Notes: generated by a model not told the origin, from the sequence alone. A DNA stretch of 64,000 nucleotides from Vandiemenella viatica (GCA_031002005.1 CM061914.1:18834148-18898147); one strand, 5' to 3'; numbered from the stretch's first letter, positions 1 through 11,117 are shown. Program-made: numbers and translations.

Positions 1-867
1 CAAGTAACGGTGGTTCCTGCAATAGGAAAGAGAGAAAAGATCGTTAGCACGCAAGCGCTAATCCCCGTGAAAGTCGCGAATAGCGAGTTAATGTTGCCAC
101 TACTTATAGTACCCGGTTTGACGCAAGATGTGATCGTTGGATGCGACCTCTTAGCAAAACGTCAAGTCGTTATGGATTGGGGAAATAAGACGGTGACAAA
201 TTTGGTTCCGGAGGTGTTGCATTGGAAACATGAGGCCTGTGAGCAGAGCCTTGGAATAAATAGTTCCAAACCAATGCAAGACACCGCGGGACGCGAAGGC
301 AATTTGAATAACGGAGGAAGAGCTTTATGCGCATCAGCTGACGAGCAAAATCTCATACCACAGAGCCCAACCGACAAAATGCGGGAAAAAGGAAAACTTG
401 ACGCCAGCACGGAAGCCAAAGCTATGCCGATACTGACGAGAAACTTGACGACAGCACCACGGTCAAAGCCAAAGCTATGCCGATGCTAATGAGAAACTCG
501 CGATCATTTCGTGCGGGATGAGACCGCGTCTGATTCGTATCAATGTAAAATTAAGGATCAACCCGAGAAGAATCCCGAGGATGACATCAAGAAAGCACAT
601 GAATTCTTGGTAGAGAAAGCTACGAAGCGGCAACGCAAGCACGACGGATTGCGGACGCAAACGTTTAGCGTCGGGCAGCAGGTGCTACTTAGGACTATGA
701 CCCCGTCTGACGCACAGCGAAAATTAATTTCCAAGTTCTTTCTGCTGTATTCGGGACCGTTCTCAGTAGCGCGGATTATCTCCCCAAACTGCTACATGCT
801 GACCGACGGCAGAACGGAGCTCGGCCCGCATAATGCCCGGAATTTGCGCCCGTTTCACACAGCATAG
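1..867 (+). pseudogene. Ty3/Gypsy-like pol remnant: protease joined to integrase C-terminus
   Basis: The first part (about 10-200) reads like the C-terminal half of a retropepsin: a hydrophobic strand, then VPGLTQDVIVGCDLL and VVMDW, the usual 'G-x-D-L' end of retrotransposon proteases. The catalytic Asp-Thr/Ser-Gly would lie before the window. From about 493 to 867 the same frame encodes the integrase C-terminal domain: a basic helix (KATKRQRKHDG), VGQQVLLRT, a GPFSV strand and an ending NLRPFH. Reverse transcriptase, RNase H and the integrase core are absent between them, so an internal deletion of more than 2 kb is inferred. Two adjacent stops (TAA TGA, 487-492) separate the halves. A direct repeat of about 30 bp occurs at 415 and 468 (spacing 53) right at the junction. 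This is a dead LTR-retrotransposon fragment that enters from the left edge. Confidence 0.75.
415..500 (+). repeat. Short direct duplication at the pol deletion junction
   Basis: The block starting GCCAAAGCTATGCCGAT occurs at 415 and again at 468 and extends through GAGAAACT in both, with a few substitutions. The offset is 53 bp. It sits exactly where protease coding stops and integrase coding starts, so it may mark the deletion or rearrangement point. Confidence 0.7.
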
Positions 868-3189
868 GCTACAAGTTCCTGGACGGATGTTTGTAAATAT
901 AGCTTAAGGATCAATGTACATTTAGTTAGGTAATAACGTAGAGCATATCTTTAGAAAGTAAGAGTGTCAGTCTTGAGACACGTAATTGCCTAACAAGCGT
1001 AGCGCTAACGCAGCGAGAACAGGTAAAGGACGCTCAGCTGTTTGGGATAGCAGCTGTGCCGACCGCCAGTTTTCCTGGAAGGATTGCAATCAGGTTAAAC
1101 GAAAACAGGTAGCCTGATCCGCAAGCTTAACGGGACAGCGCTTACTGACAACAACAGAGCGGGCAAAGCGGAAACAGCTGATCGCTTGGTTTCACCGCTA
1201 TAATGTCTTTGCTACGAGTGTAGTTTGGAAAGCATAATATAGTTCATTTTGCGAGAACCGTCTTTCTTTTGTGTTGTATGGATAATTATGTAAATTCGCG
1301 GAAGGATTAAATTATGTAAATTCGCGGAAGATTTTTCTTTTCCATTTGATTTTCATGTTATGTGGTTTCGGCATACTTGTGTCGGCCTTGATAATGGACA
1401 TTCGGTGCATTCTTTATTCTTGTTGTTGCTATATCTAACTTCAACACATGTGCTAGATTTGCATAGCCCGTTGTAAATAATTAATTGAGTTGTCTAGTTT
1501 TAATGTTAATATCTTGTGCTTACATCATTTTTTTGTTTATTGATTGAATAGATCTATTTTGTCGTTCATTTACATCTATGTACCTGTCAATGTTTTATGA
1601 TGTTTTACTTTGCATATTAGGATAAGACATTTCATTATTTATGTTAACCAGAGTCACGTGTCGTATTTACATATTTAAAGAGGTCACATGTATGCGATAG
1701 TTCGAGTGAGCTGGAACCATGAAACTATAGTGTAGGCAATGAATTTGTTGCAACTGTAGGGTTACAATAGTTCAAATAAAATTATGCTAATAATTTTATT
1801 TTGATTGGGTAGCAGGGATATTGTGGTGTGACAGTGTCACCCACAATGAATATAATTAAATTATTATTAATTATATTCATAATTCCTTTTTTTATTATAT
1901 TCAAATTTATTAATTATTTAGTCTTGCAACGTGTAATTAATTGTAAATAATGAGGGTTGTCTGGATAGGTTAAATGTATGTTTAAAACCAGGGCGGCCAA
2001 AGGTATATTTTATTGTAAATCAATTTTTCTGTAAACGCATGGCTCAGAAGGGCTGAATATCGAAGGCTAGAAACTGCCATTTCGGCGGTTGAGAGAGGAA
2101 CAATGGAGCAGGCGAGGCGACTCGATGGCGCCGGGACAGCCCGGCTTGAGTCCCGTTTGAAATCGGGCGGTGACCTTCCCCTACCCCGCTACTACCCCGA
2201 AGGCCACGTAGGAAACGCGCGAAGGAGGCGGCGAATGCGACGCATGATATTAAACACGTGACGACGGAAATGTGTAGATAGCCAATCCTGAACATTTATT
2301 GGGGGCTACAATACTAATTCCGTGGAGTTCTTTTACATGTGGCGAGCAACTAGCCGAGGAAGAAGAAGGAGCCATTTTTAAGAGATCACTTCTGTCCAAG
2401 ACGAGCTGATGAACGGACGTGACTTGGGTCCAAGACGAGCTGGTGAATAGACGTGTCTGCCCGGCACGCTCTCTGATGATCATTGTGGTTGATCATTTCT
2501 TGCTTTGGGAAAGCGAGATGTGGAGTGGCATGCTTGCCATTATTTGGAAGTTATGCTAATAACGCGGTCGTAGCCGCTTATTTAGCTTCCATTGCTGCAG
2601 TGGCATTGTGTTTGTCGCTCACCATCACGGCGATGATTCTATGGTAATGTACCAGAAACGACGGTCACTATCCAGTGGATTTTAACAGACTTATGTGCCC
2701 TTAAGCGACGCCTGGGTTAAGACTCTGCTCCCGCCACTTAAATTCTGAGCTAGCTGAATTTATATTTCGATTCAATTTTTCCTCAAGCATCTTGCTGTTT
2801 GTTAATTCAATTTTGATGCTTTTCATTCACTTTATACGGCGCCCCCTGGGATTTTCCTTTGTACAGTAAAATGTTAGCTTCAATTTGATGGCCTGTGTTG
2901 CCATGTTATTTCAATGTTAACTTTGCTGTTTTAATTACTTGTTTGAGATATTTCATTCAGTTTTGTTTGCTTACTCCGGCGAGTTGTAAACGTCGGGTAT
3001 TGCTTGTTTTTGCTGATCTAATTGTGTTTAACGTAACGTTAATTACTACCCGACCTTGTAAGGCCATAAGACTCAATAAATGAGGTTTTATTTTGTGTCT
3101 GAAATTCATGGTTCTAGTTAGTAACCTATTAGATCCCCTTTTAACATCATTATATATGTATTTTCATTTTTCAGGAATTATATTATACT
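868..3189. other. Non-coding stretch after the Gypsy remnant; probable LTR-derived DNA
   Basis: No reading frame here resembles a known protein. The part after the integrase stop is likely 3' non-coding and LTR sequence of the same element, but no LTR boundaries could be set. Visible structure: a 26-bp-spaced direct repeat (AATTATGTAAATTCGCGGAAG at 1285 and 1311), two adjacent hairpins at 1819-1879, and a direct duplication of about 28 bp around GTCCAAGACGAGCTG (about 2395 and 2430, 36 bp apart). Confidence 0.4.
1819..1879. repeat. Two consecutive hairpins
   Basis: The first arm pair, 1820-1848, is ATTGTGG-GTGACA against TGTCACCCACAAT with one bulged base. It is followed immediately by a 13-bp stem (TGAATATAATTAA, 1847-1859, against 1867-1879) with a 7-nt loop. 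Either could be an LTR or transposon end; no matching partner was found nearby. Confidence 0.6.
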
Positions 3190-3544
3190 TTAACCCTTTA
3201 ACTGCTACGGTTCGCCCGGCCGAGCCCTCGCCGAGTGCGGCTTTGTTTACGGCTAAGCTGTTTACCTGCGCTGGCCTGCCGCATTAGACCGGACCGCTGT
3301 GTGCTGAATACGTCTGGAGCGTCGTGTGTGGCGTTCTTCTGCTGTCGCTCTGCGGTTTGAAACCGCAGATACAAAATAAATACAGTTAATATAACATTTA
3401 AAGGTTTTCAGTTTAAAACTCCTCTAAAAGTGAGTGTCTGCGTAATCAAACATGCCGGTACTTCATATACTAAATAGATATTACAGCAACTGAAATGTTT
3501 TTAGTTTGTGAGCGTAGTAAATGTAATATAATTATAACTCTGCA

Positions 3545-3676
3545 GTTAACCATGGTTAGTAATTCTTTTTGTGTGATAAGCCTTGAAAAATGGTGCAACA
3601 CACAGTGATACATTACATGTTCTGCATTGGTTTCTCGACGCACTTTCTGTATCGAACATACAGCGCATTTACGCAT
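3545..3676 (-). pseudogene. piggyBac transposase, C-terminal Cys-rich domain fragment
   Basis: Read on the minus strand, this gives RKCAVCS...VRRET...YHC. After a frame change it gives FKAYHTK. The spacing and order match the C-terminal cysteine-rich (cross-brace zinc) domain of piggyBac transposases, which ends in a C-F-x-x-Y-H-T motif. Here the Cys before the Phe is itself replaced by Phe and at least one frameshift is present, so the domain is dead. It belongs with the N-terminal piece at 4219-4366. Confidence 0.7.
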
Positions 3677-4218
3677 TGGCGTGCTCTTCTTTGAATTTGC
3701 AATATGAATGAAATTTGTAAAAAAGGTCTCAAAAAGTTGCGAGGGCGATTTCTAGGGGGGGGGGGGGGTGGCGTCTCACGGACCTGATCTTACAAGACGG
3801 GGAGGGGGGGGGGTGTCAGGAAATCCTGAAAAATACCTCACGAAATTTAAATTTATGGATGCAACAGACGAAACTCTGCAACTGGCATTTTTCGTCCGGT
3901 TACTACGCGGTGAAGAGCGTGAGCATTTAAAATGCAGTTTTCGAGAATGTGGAAAAAGAACTTTTTAAACCACTTCATAGTGAAAATATAGTGTGAATTG
4001 ATTCTCGCGTGTCTGTTGGTCTCATCAGCAATAGATATCATATGATATTCCGTTAGAAATATCAGGAAAAATGACAAACTGCTGGAATGTTAACGTAATC
4101 CACACTTGTGTCCTGCAGCTTAATCGACAAGCACATACTGTCAAACGCGTCACTAAAGCATTCTCTTTTTCAACACATTTCGCTCGCACAATCTGTAGCT
4201 TCAAACTCTGAAAAATGG

Positions 4219-4366
4219 TCATTTTCCACTAGCTGATGTACACAGCATAGGAAAATTACATCGAGATCCTGTCGAAGGGTTATCACTGTCATCCATATCA
4301 AAGTGATCATATTCACTGTCGCTTCTAGTAAGAATCTCCATGATTTCTTCCGCGGTACAAACACGA
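4219..4366 (-). pseudogene. piggyBac transposase, N-terminal acidic fragment
   Basis: The minus-strand translation RRRVCTAEEIMEIL followed by a run rich in Ser, Asp and Glu (SDSEYDHFDMDDSD) is the typical N-terminus of piggyBac-family transposases (an 'RRxLTxEEIxxIL' helix then an acidic tail). The expected start codon is lost or displaced because the SINE at 4368-4573 is inserted within a few codons of it. The frame runs out into unrelated sequence near 4219, which marks the left limit of this piece before the internal deletion. Confidence 0.7.
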
Positions 4367-4367
4367 C

Positions 4368-4573
4368 GGCGTATTCGGGAGGACGATGCTTCGAATCCCC
4401 GTCCATGCATCCAGATTTGGGTTTTCCATGGTTTCCCCAAATCACTCCAGGTGAATGCCGGAATGTTTCCTTCAAAAGGCCATAGCCGAATTCCTTCCCA
4501 TTCCTTGCCCCCCAATCTTTACCATCTCTAAAGTCCTCGCTGTTAAGAGACGTTAAGCAGTTAAAAATAATAA
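4368..4573 (+). mobile_element. tRNA-derived SINE, 5'-truncated, inside the piggyBac element
   Basis: The B-box-like GCTTCGAATCCCCGTCC (4388-4404) is followed by the family body TTTTCCATGGTTTCCCC, ATCACTCCAGGTGAATGCC, and a 3' end CTCGCTGTTAAGAGACGTTAA, then an A-rich (AAT)n tail. Compared with the full-length copy at 61274-61515, the first 40 or so bases of the head are missing. It interrupts the first codons of the piggyBac transposase, so it is younger than that element. Confidence 0.85.
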
Positions 4574-4719
4574 TGACTGTATGCCATTTTCTCAGAGAAA
4601 ACTAAAAGGAAAAGAGCAACACAAATTAGATCGCAGCTGCCAATCCTCAAGGGCCGAATGAGGAAAACAACTAACCACCCTGGGTGGAAATATGGCTTCA
4701 TAGCCAGGCCGCTAAGAGG

Positions 4720-4835
4720 CTAGCGTGTTAACACGTCTGGAGTACAGACAGGGCGGCGAGGCGGCGCGTGTATACACGTCTGGAGCACCTGGGCGCAGTA
4801 GTAGCCACGCGCGTTAACGCGTCTACAGCAGTCAA
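4720..4835 (+). repeat. Subterminal repeats of the piggyBac right end
   Basis: Three units centred on ACACGTCTGGAG (about 4729 and 4769, with a diverged ACGCGTCTACAG near 4817) lie just inside the right terminal repeat, and one related ACGTCTGGAG lies near the left end (3309). Repeated subterminal motifs of this kind are commonly transposase-binding sites in piggyBac elements; binding here is inference. Confidence 0.5.
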
Positions 4836-4859
4836 AGGGTTAATAATCCCCCCCTCCCG

Positions 4860-5670
4860 TTTTTGGCAACTCACGTTTTTCTTAACGGTAGCCAACAAAT
4901 GGTCTCTTTACAATACCTAGGGGTAACACTTCGTAATAATTTGTCGTGGAATGAGCATATCGAGAATATAGTGGGGAAAGCAAATCGTATGCTCCGATTT
5001 CTAGGTCGTAATTTAAATCAGTGCACTCCGGAAGTTAAATCGATTGTATACAAGTAACTAGTGCGTCCTCACTTAGAATATTGTTGTTCCGTATGGGGTC
5101 CCCATCAAAAGGGATTAATGGACGCATTAGAGATGGTCCAAAGGAGAGCCGCCCGATTCGTGACAGGTATAGTTGGAGGGAAAGCGTAAGTGCGATGTTG
5201 AAGGAGTTAGGTTGGGAAGACTTGGAACACCAAAGGTGTTGCTCTCGACGGAAGCTAATTGAAAAATTCACGACTGACGTATTTCGGAATGACAGCCAGC
5301 AAATATTTCTACCAGCAACATTCATATCTCGTAATGACCGCGGAAATAAGATAAGAGAAATCAGGGCCAGAACCGATTCATTTCTGTACTCATTTTTTCC
5401 ACGAGCGATTAGGGAATGGAATAGAAAGGATTTACCGGGCGAGTAAACTTAAAATCCGACAGGAGTAGCTTTCGATAAAGCACTCCGCCGATCCCGATCT
5501 GGGTTTTCCATGGTTTTCACGGATCACTCCAGGCGAATGCTGGGATGGTTCCTCACAATAGCCCATGGGCGCCTCCTGCCATATCCCGAATATCCGTTCC
5601 AAACCATCACCCGTTTCGATAGGTGCAATGCACCCTCCGCCACACACATTTAGTGAATAATAATAATAAT
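4860..5670 (+). mobile_element. CR1/L2-like LINE 3' end, copy 1 (broken RT C-terminus plus 3' UTR)
   Basis: The translation starts at LNGSQQMVSLQYLGVTLRNNLSW, the 'YLGV' region after the RT palm, and continues through the conserved block VRPHLEYCC, QRRAARFVTG, then ELGWEDLEHQR and FFPRAIREWNR. There is an in-frame TAA at 5056-5058 where the sister copy has a Ser codon, and a 4-bp deletion near 5170. The 3' UTR (5450-5655) carries the TTTTCCATGGTTTTC...ACTCCAGGCGAATGC block shared with the SINE, and the element ends in (AAT)n. It is severely 5'-truncated. The same family is present at 59600-60420. Confidence 0.8.
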
Positions 5671-5779
5671 GCAGCACACAAAAATAACTGGGTTTAACAC
5701 TGAACGGATTTCTCACTTTCAAGCAGCATATCTCACATGTGGCTGCCAAAGTCAAAACGAAATATACTATACAAAAATA

Positions 5780-5932
5780 AACAATTCCAACTAAACAAAT
5801 TGAAAAATATGTCCCAAGACAAAAGATAATTCTAATTTTCTCAACTTGATTTTCATCGTTTGAAAATTCTCGCCAAAAATTGTAACTAGTAACAGAAAAA
5901 TCTGACAAAATGTGTTACGTTTCAGGCAAAAT
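5780..5932 (+). repeat. Left arm of a long imperfect inverted repeat
   Basis: This arm pairs with 6846-6985 in reverse complement. Shared blocks include ACAAAAATAAACAATTC, TAATTTTCTCA, TTTTCATCGTTT, AACAGAAAAAT and GTTACGTTTCAGGCA, in the same order, with small indels. The arms flank a LINE 3' fragment. They may be one folded element or two copies of an AT-rich repeat in opposite directions. Confidence 0.65.
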
Positions 5933-5949
5933 ATTTAAAAATATCTGAA

Positions 5950-6735
5950 TAATTACCTACGACTCGGCATACAATAGGGGAGCCAGTGGTCGTGTCCTAA
6001 GATCCACAGCCTCAGCTCTGTCATACTCTGTTGCTGAATAATTCTGCCCGACATGGATCAATAGAGCCCACACGAGGAAGATAGACGTGCAACTCAATCA
6101 GGCAATGAGGATAAATTCGGGGTACATTCAGACGGCGAAAACTGTATGGCTTCCAGTTCTATGTAACATTCCACCTCCAGCACTAAGAAGATCAGAAGCC
6201 CTGCTAAAGATCTGGAAAAACATTCTGAAGAACCCGGAGCTGCCTATACAACACGACGCTATTCAAGCAAACCACCAACGCTTTAAATCGAGGAAATCGC
6301 TGTGGCGTACAGCAATCAACCTAACAGATTCCTCTTTCAACATACACAAGATGTGGATAACTCATTGGCAGCAGTAATCAGTAGGCAATCAACATTTGGT
6401 TGAGGACCCCTCAGTAAGGTTACAAGGATTCGAGCTCTCCAGACGCCAATGGAGAATCGTCGGTCGGATTCGAACAGGGCAAGGCTCACGAGCCTACTTG
6501 TTAAATGGGGCTGGGTAGATTCTGCAGATTGTGACTGCGGAGCCACCGAAGAGACAACCCGCCACATTGTTTCCGAGTGTCCTCATCGAGCATACAAACG
6601 AATAATAGCGGAAATACATGATCAGTGTAGTCGATTGGAAATGGTATAAAATAACTGTAAAAGCTTGTGATATGCACATCTGTTCTCAACTTTCGTATAT
6701 CTTGTAAAATATTATAGGATAAATAAATAAATAAA
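5950..6735 (+). mobile_element. Non-LTR retrotransposon 3' end (Jockey/CR1-group-like), 5'-truncated
   Basis: The translated pieces ASALSYSVAE, HTRKIDVQLNQAMR, WLPVLCNIPPPALRRSEAL and the final CDCG...HIVSECP form the familiar C-terminal tail of arthropod non-LTR polyproteins that follows the RT domain. The last part is a CCHC-like Cys/His cluster. Damage includes a TAA directly after SVAE (about 6030) and a frame break between 6375 and 6450. The 3' end is AT-rich and closes with (AAAT)n at 6718-6735. The clade assignment is tentative; the element differs from the 4860-5670 family. Confidence 0.75.
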
Positions 6736-6845
6736 CCGTGATGGTGTCCGGCGTTTGACAAGTGATTAGCTGGCTCTAGCACTAGAGGTGGTTTTAGCCA
6801 GCGGGAGGGAACAGGATTGGTGCACGATTCCTCATCATTTTTTTT

Positions 6846-6985
6846 TACTTGTTGCCTGAAACGTAACATATTTTTTTCGTATTTTTCTGTTAAATCACAC
6901 AATTTTTTACGAAAATTTTAAAACGATGAAAAAGGAGCAGAGCTGAGAAAATTATAACTTTCTTTTCTCATTCGAATTGTTTATT
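6846..6985 (-). repeat. Right arm of the long imperfect inverted repeat
   Basis: This is the reverse-complement partner of 5780-5932. The inner end is GCCTGAAACGTAAC and the outer end is GAATTGTTTATTTTTGT. Outside this arm the similarity fades gradually, so the outer boundary is uncertain. Confidence 0.65.
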
Positions 6986-9474
6986 TTTGTGTATTAAGCA
7001 ACGAAAGTTTCACTTTACACCATCAATATGGAGTAGAGGGAGACGGTTTCACCCCAAATATATTTTTCTGCAAATCAAACTGCTAACTTTTGATTTTAAT
7101 CTACCATAACACATTACAAAATCATTGAAGCAGGAGGTGGACATTTGGGGATACTTCCTTGTCAGCTGTATTCCGTTTTACTTCCTGTATGTAATACCGG
7201 ATGTTTTTTGATTTATTGGGCATTTTCAATTTACGTCCACCACCAAGTTTTGTTTTTGCCTTACGTTTTTACATGTGGGTAATTGAGTTACTTAGGATCG
7301 TATAGCACTGTGCTTACTGTCTGTTTTTCTAACGAGTTTAAAAGACTGTAGGTTTTAATGTGAAGGTTTACTGATATTTTTGCTATGTCAAGTAATTTTG
7401 ATTTCGCGTTCATTACAAAATAAAAGTTCCTTGCTTCCTTTTACTGATTTTAGCATCTAGAGAGGAATGTCAGAATTTTTCAAACGCATGACCCAGCCTT
7501 CATTCCGTTGAACATTTAAATGTTCCCAGTGTCAAAGTGAAACAAACACTGTCCCGATACCACAAAGAAGAACATGAGCGTTTTAAGACGGTAAAGGACA
7601 CAGTGTGGAGAGGCTGGTTGATGCATTATAAGGTTCAGATTCTCAATACTTTCAAGACGATGAGACAATTTTAATGAGGAAACAAAAATCAAAGATATCA
7701 TCTTGAAAAACTGACATTAATAGCAGATAAAAAAAGAAAATAAATGGATCACGGCACCATTTTAAAAAGAAGGTTTTAAAAAAAAAAAATCAATTCTATT
7801 AATTTGTTACTAATTAACTGTCTTCATTGTATTGAGATCCCCTTGCATACCATAATATGTCCTGCAGTTAAACTCCTATTTGAGGCCTGGTACGAGGCAG
7901 CCGATTCCCGCTTTAATGATATTTATTTTCTATCTGTATTCCAAGGTAAAGGTCTGACGGGGCTGCGGAGCCATATCAAATATTAAAGGTGGTCGATACT
8001 AACGAGGTCGCGCGCTGCCTTCAATATTAAAACACACATCAGCTCAACCCACTTAAATCAATGGAGACATTACATTAATGTTTATTTTCTCGGAATAGCA
8101 TTAAACCTGTGAAACGGGATCTCTCAGAACCATAACAGTACAAAGCGAGCTTCAGCTTCAACTGAGAGCTAGCTAAATATCACTACAAACGCCAGAGATG
8201 TGTGTGTTAATGCTACGCATCCTCAACGAGTAGACGGTAGACCAGTGTCTCCGTTTAGACTGGGATAGACTGGAAGGTGTCATGGAGGGCTGTATGAAGT
8301 CTTCAGATTGTGCTGATATTTTTACGACTACCTCTTAAGTTGAGGGTAAATTTGCCAGCGGAACAGCAGTTTGTTAACCGCCCGTGAAACGTTACAGGAA
8401 ATTATTTTGCCCAACTTCCAACGGTTCACAGGAAAATTGAACCAATCCCCAACTGCAGGGAGTATCGATTAATTTCCCTTCTAGCATCGCGTATTCGCAT
8501 AAAGCAATGTAGGCGCTGCTTTACTAACGACGTTGGCGACGGACTGACAGATACAAAAAAATGTAGTGACACGCCGAGCTTTGATCGGTTTTGAACTCAC
8601 AGCAAATAAGCGAACAACATAAAAAAAATAGCTGACGCGAATGACGTCTGTTTGAGGATTTGTTACAGAAGATTGGATGGCACATTTTCAATCAGGAAAC
8701 AAAGTTCGAAACATTTTTCTTGGAGACAATTAAGTATAACATTTATGCTCGCCTACACTGTTGACGAAAATTTATATTTTTTTGTATTTATGTTATGAAT
8801 TTGATTTAATTAACTGTTTCGCATTATCAGTAACACTAATTTATTGGACTGGGTGTTTATGTCACCGTTATCATTTAATAAGTTACGAAAGAAAACTTAC
8901 TTTCACCCGTTTCCTTTGCGCTTAAGTTTGTTAACAACGCAACAATCAGACCATCATGATCCCACTAAAGATACAGACAGTCACATTAAACCCTGGAGGT
9001 TAGCAAACCCGCTACTACGCTGTCCCAATCGCCACGCTAGCAGTCACGGCAATGGTCACAACAACACAACCCGCCAAGAGGAAACTTCTCCGAAATTTTA
9101 TTTTATAGCAACTAACATTCACCTTGAAAGTTTCAGTCAAAGAACAGAAAAACACTAGCTACGGTTGATGATATTGACCTGTTGCGGTAAGGAATATGGA
9201 AAAAATATAAAAAATACCCAAGAATCGGAACAAAATTAGTGTAAGAAAAAGGAGAATTCTGTTATTCAAGAGGTCCTAAAAAAAGTTGACATTATATGTA
9301 AATCAAAACAGTGAAAAAGAGGTACTTTCGAAGGAGAAAGTTTCGATTGTCAACAATTCACATGGGACTAATCAAGAATTTTGTAAAACTACATGTACAA
9401 GTTCAGCGCTTACAGGAAACGTTCCTGAATTACATGGAAATTGGAATTATGAAAACTTTAAGAACTTTAAAAAC
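6986..9474. other. Gene-free AT-rich stretch
   Basis: Several frames of up to 104 codons occur (for example 8844-9158), but none has recognisable motifs or splice context. No terminal repeats or target duplications were seen. Nothing further can be supported. Confidence 0.5.
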
Positions 9475-9477
9475 GGA

Positions 9478-9680
9478 GCCTGGTGGGTGAACAGTAATGT
9501 TTCGGCGTCGCATACGGGAGGATGAGGGTTCGAATCCCCATTGTTTCCCCAAATCAATCCAGGCGAATGTCAATATGGTTCTTTCAAAAGGCGATGGCCG
9601 AATTTCTTCCCGTTCCTTACCCACCTTTGATGACCTCGACGTCGACGAAGTGTAAAGCTATAAGCAAAAAAGAAGGAAAT
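9478..9680 (+). mobile_element. tRNA-derived SINE with internal deletion
   Basis: The head GGTGGGTGAACAG and B-box-like GGGTTCGAATCCCCA are present. The segment that normally carries the start of TTTTCCATGG is missing, and the body resumes at GTTTCCCCAAATCAATCC and ATGGTTCTTTCAAAAGG. The 3' end is of the ACCTCGACGTCGACGA type, unlike the GTTAAGAGACGTTAA type at 4368, followed by an A-rich tail. This shows at least two 3'-end subfamilies in the window. Confidence 0.8.
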
Positions 9681-10469
9681 ATAAAATCTGAAAGGACGGA
9701 GGTAACCGTTTAATAAATTTGCGATAGGTCAATTTTTTTTAGCAGAGACAACGGCTGACGGCGAAAAAACACTGGTTGTGTATGAACCACGTGATGGAAC
9801 ACGTGGACTCTAAATGGCACGTGCAGATGAAGAGACCCTCGCACCAGACGCAGTCTAAACCTAGAATCACAACATCTAGGTCTCGACCTCCCGCTCAAGA
9901 CAATAAACAATAACATCTCGCTCCTTCAGCACATCTCCAACACCAGTTTGCTTTCCTCTTCTGTGTTTTCTATACAAGGTGTTAAAAAAGTGTCAAATAT
10001 ATTAGGTGGTGATAGTACGCATCAAAATATGACAAAAATCCCCGATGAAGCTGGGCGGAGGTATTAGCCAGTACGCAATGCGACAGCGGGAGGTACCACC
10101 GAGTCCTACACGAACTGACCCGCCATGACACTTTCAAAGGATGCGCGGTTCATTACGTCCAAGGGCAGAGGTATGCATTGCCATGCATCTGCTATTAACT
10201 CCGAAACTATGCGTTTGAGCTCCAATGTTTTTAGATATTTTTGTCTTATTCTGATGGATACCATCACCTCTTACAATATTCGCCACTTTTAACACGCTGT
10301 AGGAATATTCTCCTCTGTTTATCTCCTCACTGGGTGCTCGGGCCACGTATTTTACTCGATAGCTTCCGCTACCAAACAGATTCAGTATCCAGTAGAGACG
10401 AGGAATAGTTCACCGCTAAGACATTTCCACTCCTACTGAGCAGCTGCCATCCGTTAGCTGTTCTTTATC
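9681..10469. other. Gene-free stretch
   Basis: No supported gene. A segment near 9975-10040 (AAGGTGTTAAAAAAGTG onwards) resembles the edge of a dispersed repeat, but no partner end was found. Confidence 0.4.
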
Positions 10470-10477
10470 GATACTGC

Positions 10478-10851
10478 CAGTGGCGTAGCTAGGTCAACAA
10501 GGGCCCCGCTGCAAAAAATTTATTTTGGGCCCTCAGGCCAGATGGGCGACCTTTTTTTTGCTTTTTGTTGCTGGTAAGGGCTCCTGAGCTGAGGATGGGG
10601 CCCTTGAGTTGTGCTTGGGGGCCCCTGAACAGTGGTTGGGGCCCCCTGAGCAGAGAGGGGGCACTTAGTGAGGGGCTTCCTGTGTCTCAGGGGCCCCCTT
10701 AGACAACTGTAGAGCTAAAAAAAAAAGTCGCCAGTTTGCCGTGAAGGCTCGCGGGCCTCTGAACTGCGCTTGGGGGCCCCCACAGAGGTGCGCTCTGGGA
10801 CCCCTAGAGGGATGCACTGCACCGCCTAGCCCCATAGTAGCTACGCCCCTG
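10478..10851 (+). mobile_element. Non-autonomous hAT element (374 bp) with perfect 8-bp target duplication
   Basis: The left end CAGTGGCGTAGCTA and right end TAGCTACGCCCCTG form inverted repeats. Both sides are flanked by GATACTGC (10470-10477 and 10852-10859), the 8-bp duplication expected of hAT insertion. There is no coding capacity. The interior carries G-rich repeats of about 20-25 bp around GGGGCCCCTGAGC, and an imperfect internal inverted pair with T-run and A-run cores (10550 and 10720). The TGTAGAGCTAAAAAAA block (10708) recurs inverted in the hAT MITE at 62841. Confidence 0.9.
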
Positions 10852-11117
10852 GATACTGCATAATCCCATCGCTCTCTAACAAAACCCTCGGCTCACACCT
10901 TCATTCGTATCTGTCCAGCACGACGTTGTAAAATACTGCTTTCCTTGCTTGTGGATTTATTAAAGAATCTAACCGAGCCTTCAGATTATTAATATGTCTA
11001 TGCTTCATTAATGTATTCACTTAATCCATAGCTTGCCTCCAGATTCCGTTAGATGGAACAATTTCCACAAAGTGTTCTTTATCAGCATGTCGTTGACTGG
11101 TTATTGAGCACACTCAC

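Larger units (their letters stand above)
3194..4839 (-). mobile_element. piggyBac-type transposon, internally deleted, with TTAA target sites
   Basis: The ends are CCCTTTAACTGC on the left and GCAGTCAAAGGG on the right, inverted repeats matching at 11 of 12 positions. Each is bordered by TTAA (3190-3193 and 4840-4843), the target and duplication specific to piggyBac. The transposase lies on the minus strand: an N-terminal piece ends near 4366 and a C-terminal Cys-rich piece lies at 3545-3665. Only about 0.5 kb separates them, so the DDD catalytic core is missing. Subterminal direct repeats of ACGTCTGGAG-type sequence occur at about 3308, 4731 and 4771, with a variant near 4817. A SINE interrupts the start of the transposase. 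The element is about 1.65 kb and non-autonomous. Confidence 0.85.

Noticed and set aside
4219..4515. 98-codon minus-strand frame as a host gene
   Set aside because: It runs from reversed SINE sequence into a piggyBac transposase N-terminus; the joined frame is an insertion artefact.
8844..9158. 104-codon frame
   Set aside because: No domain, low-complexity composition and no splice or promoter context.
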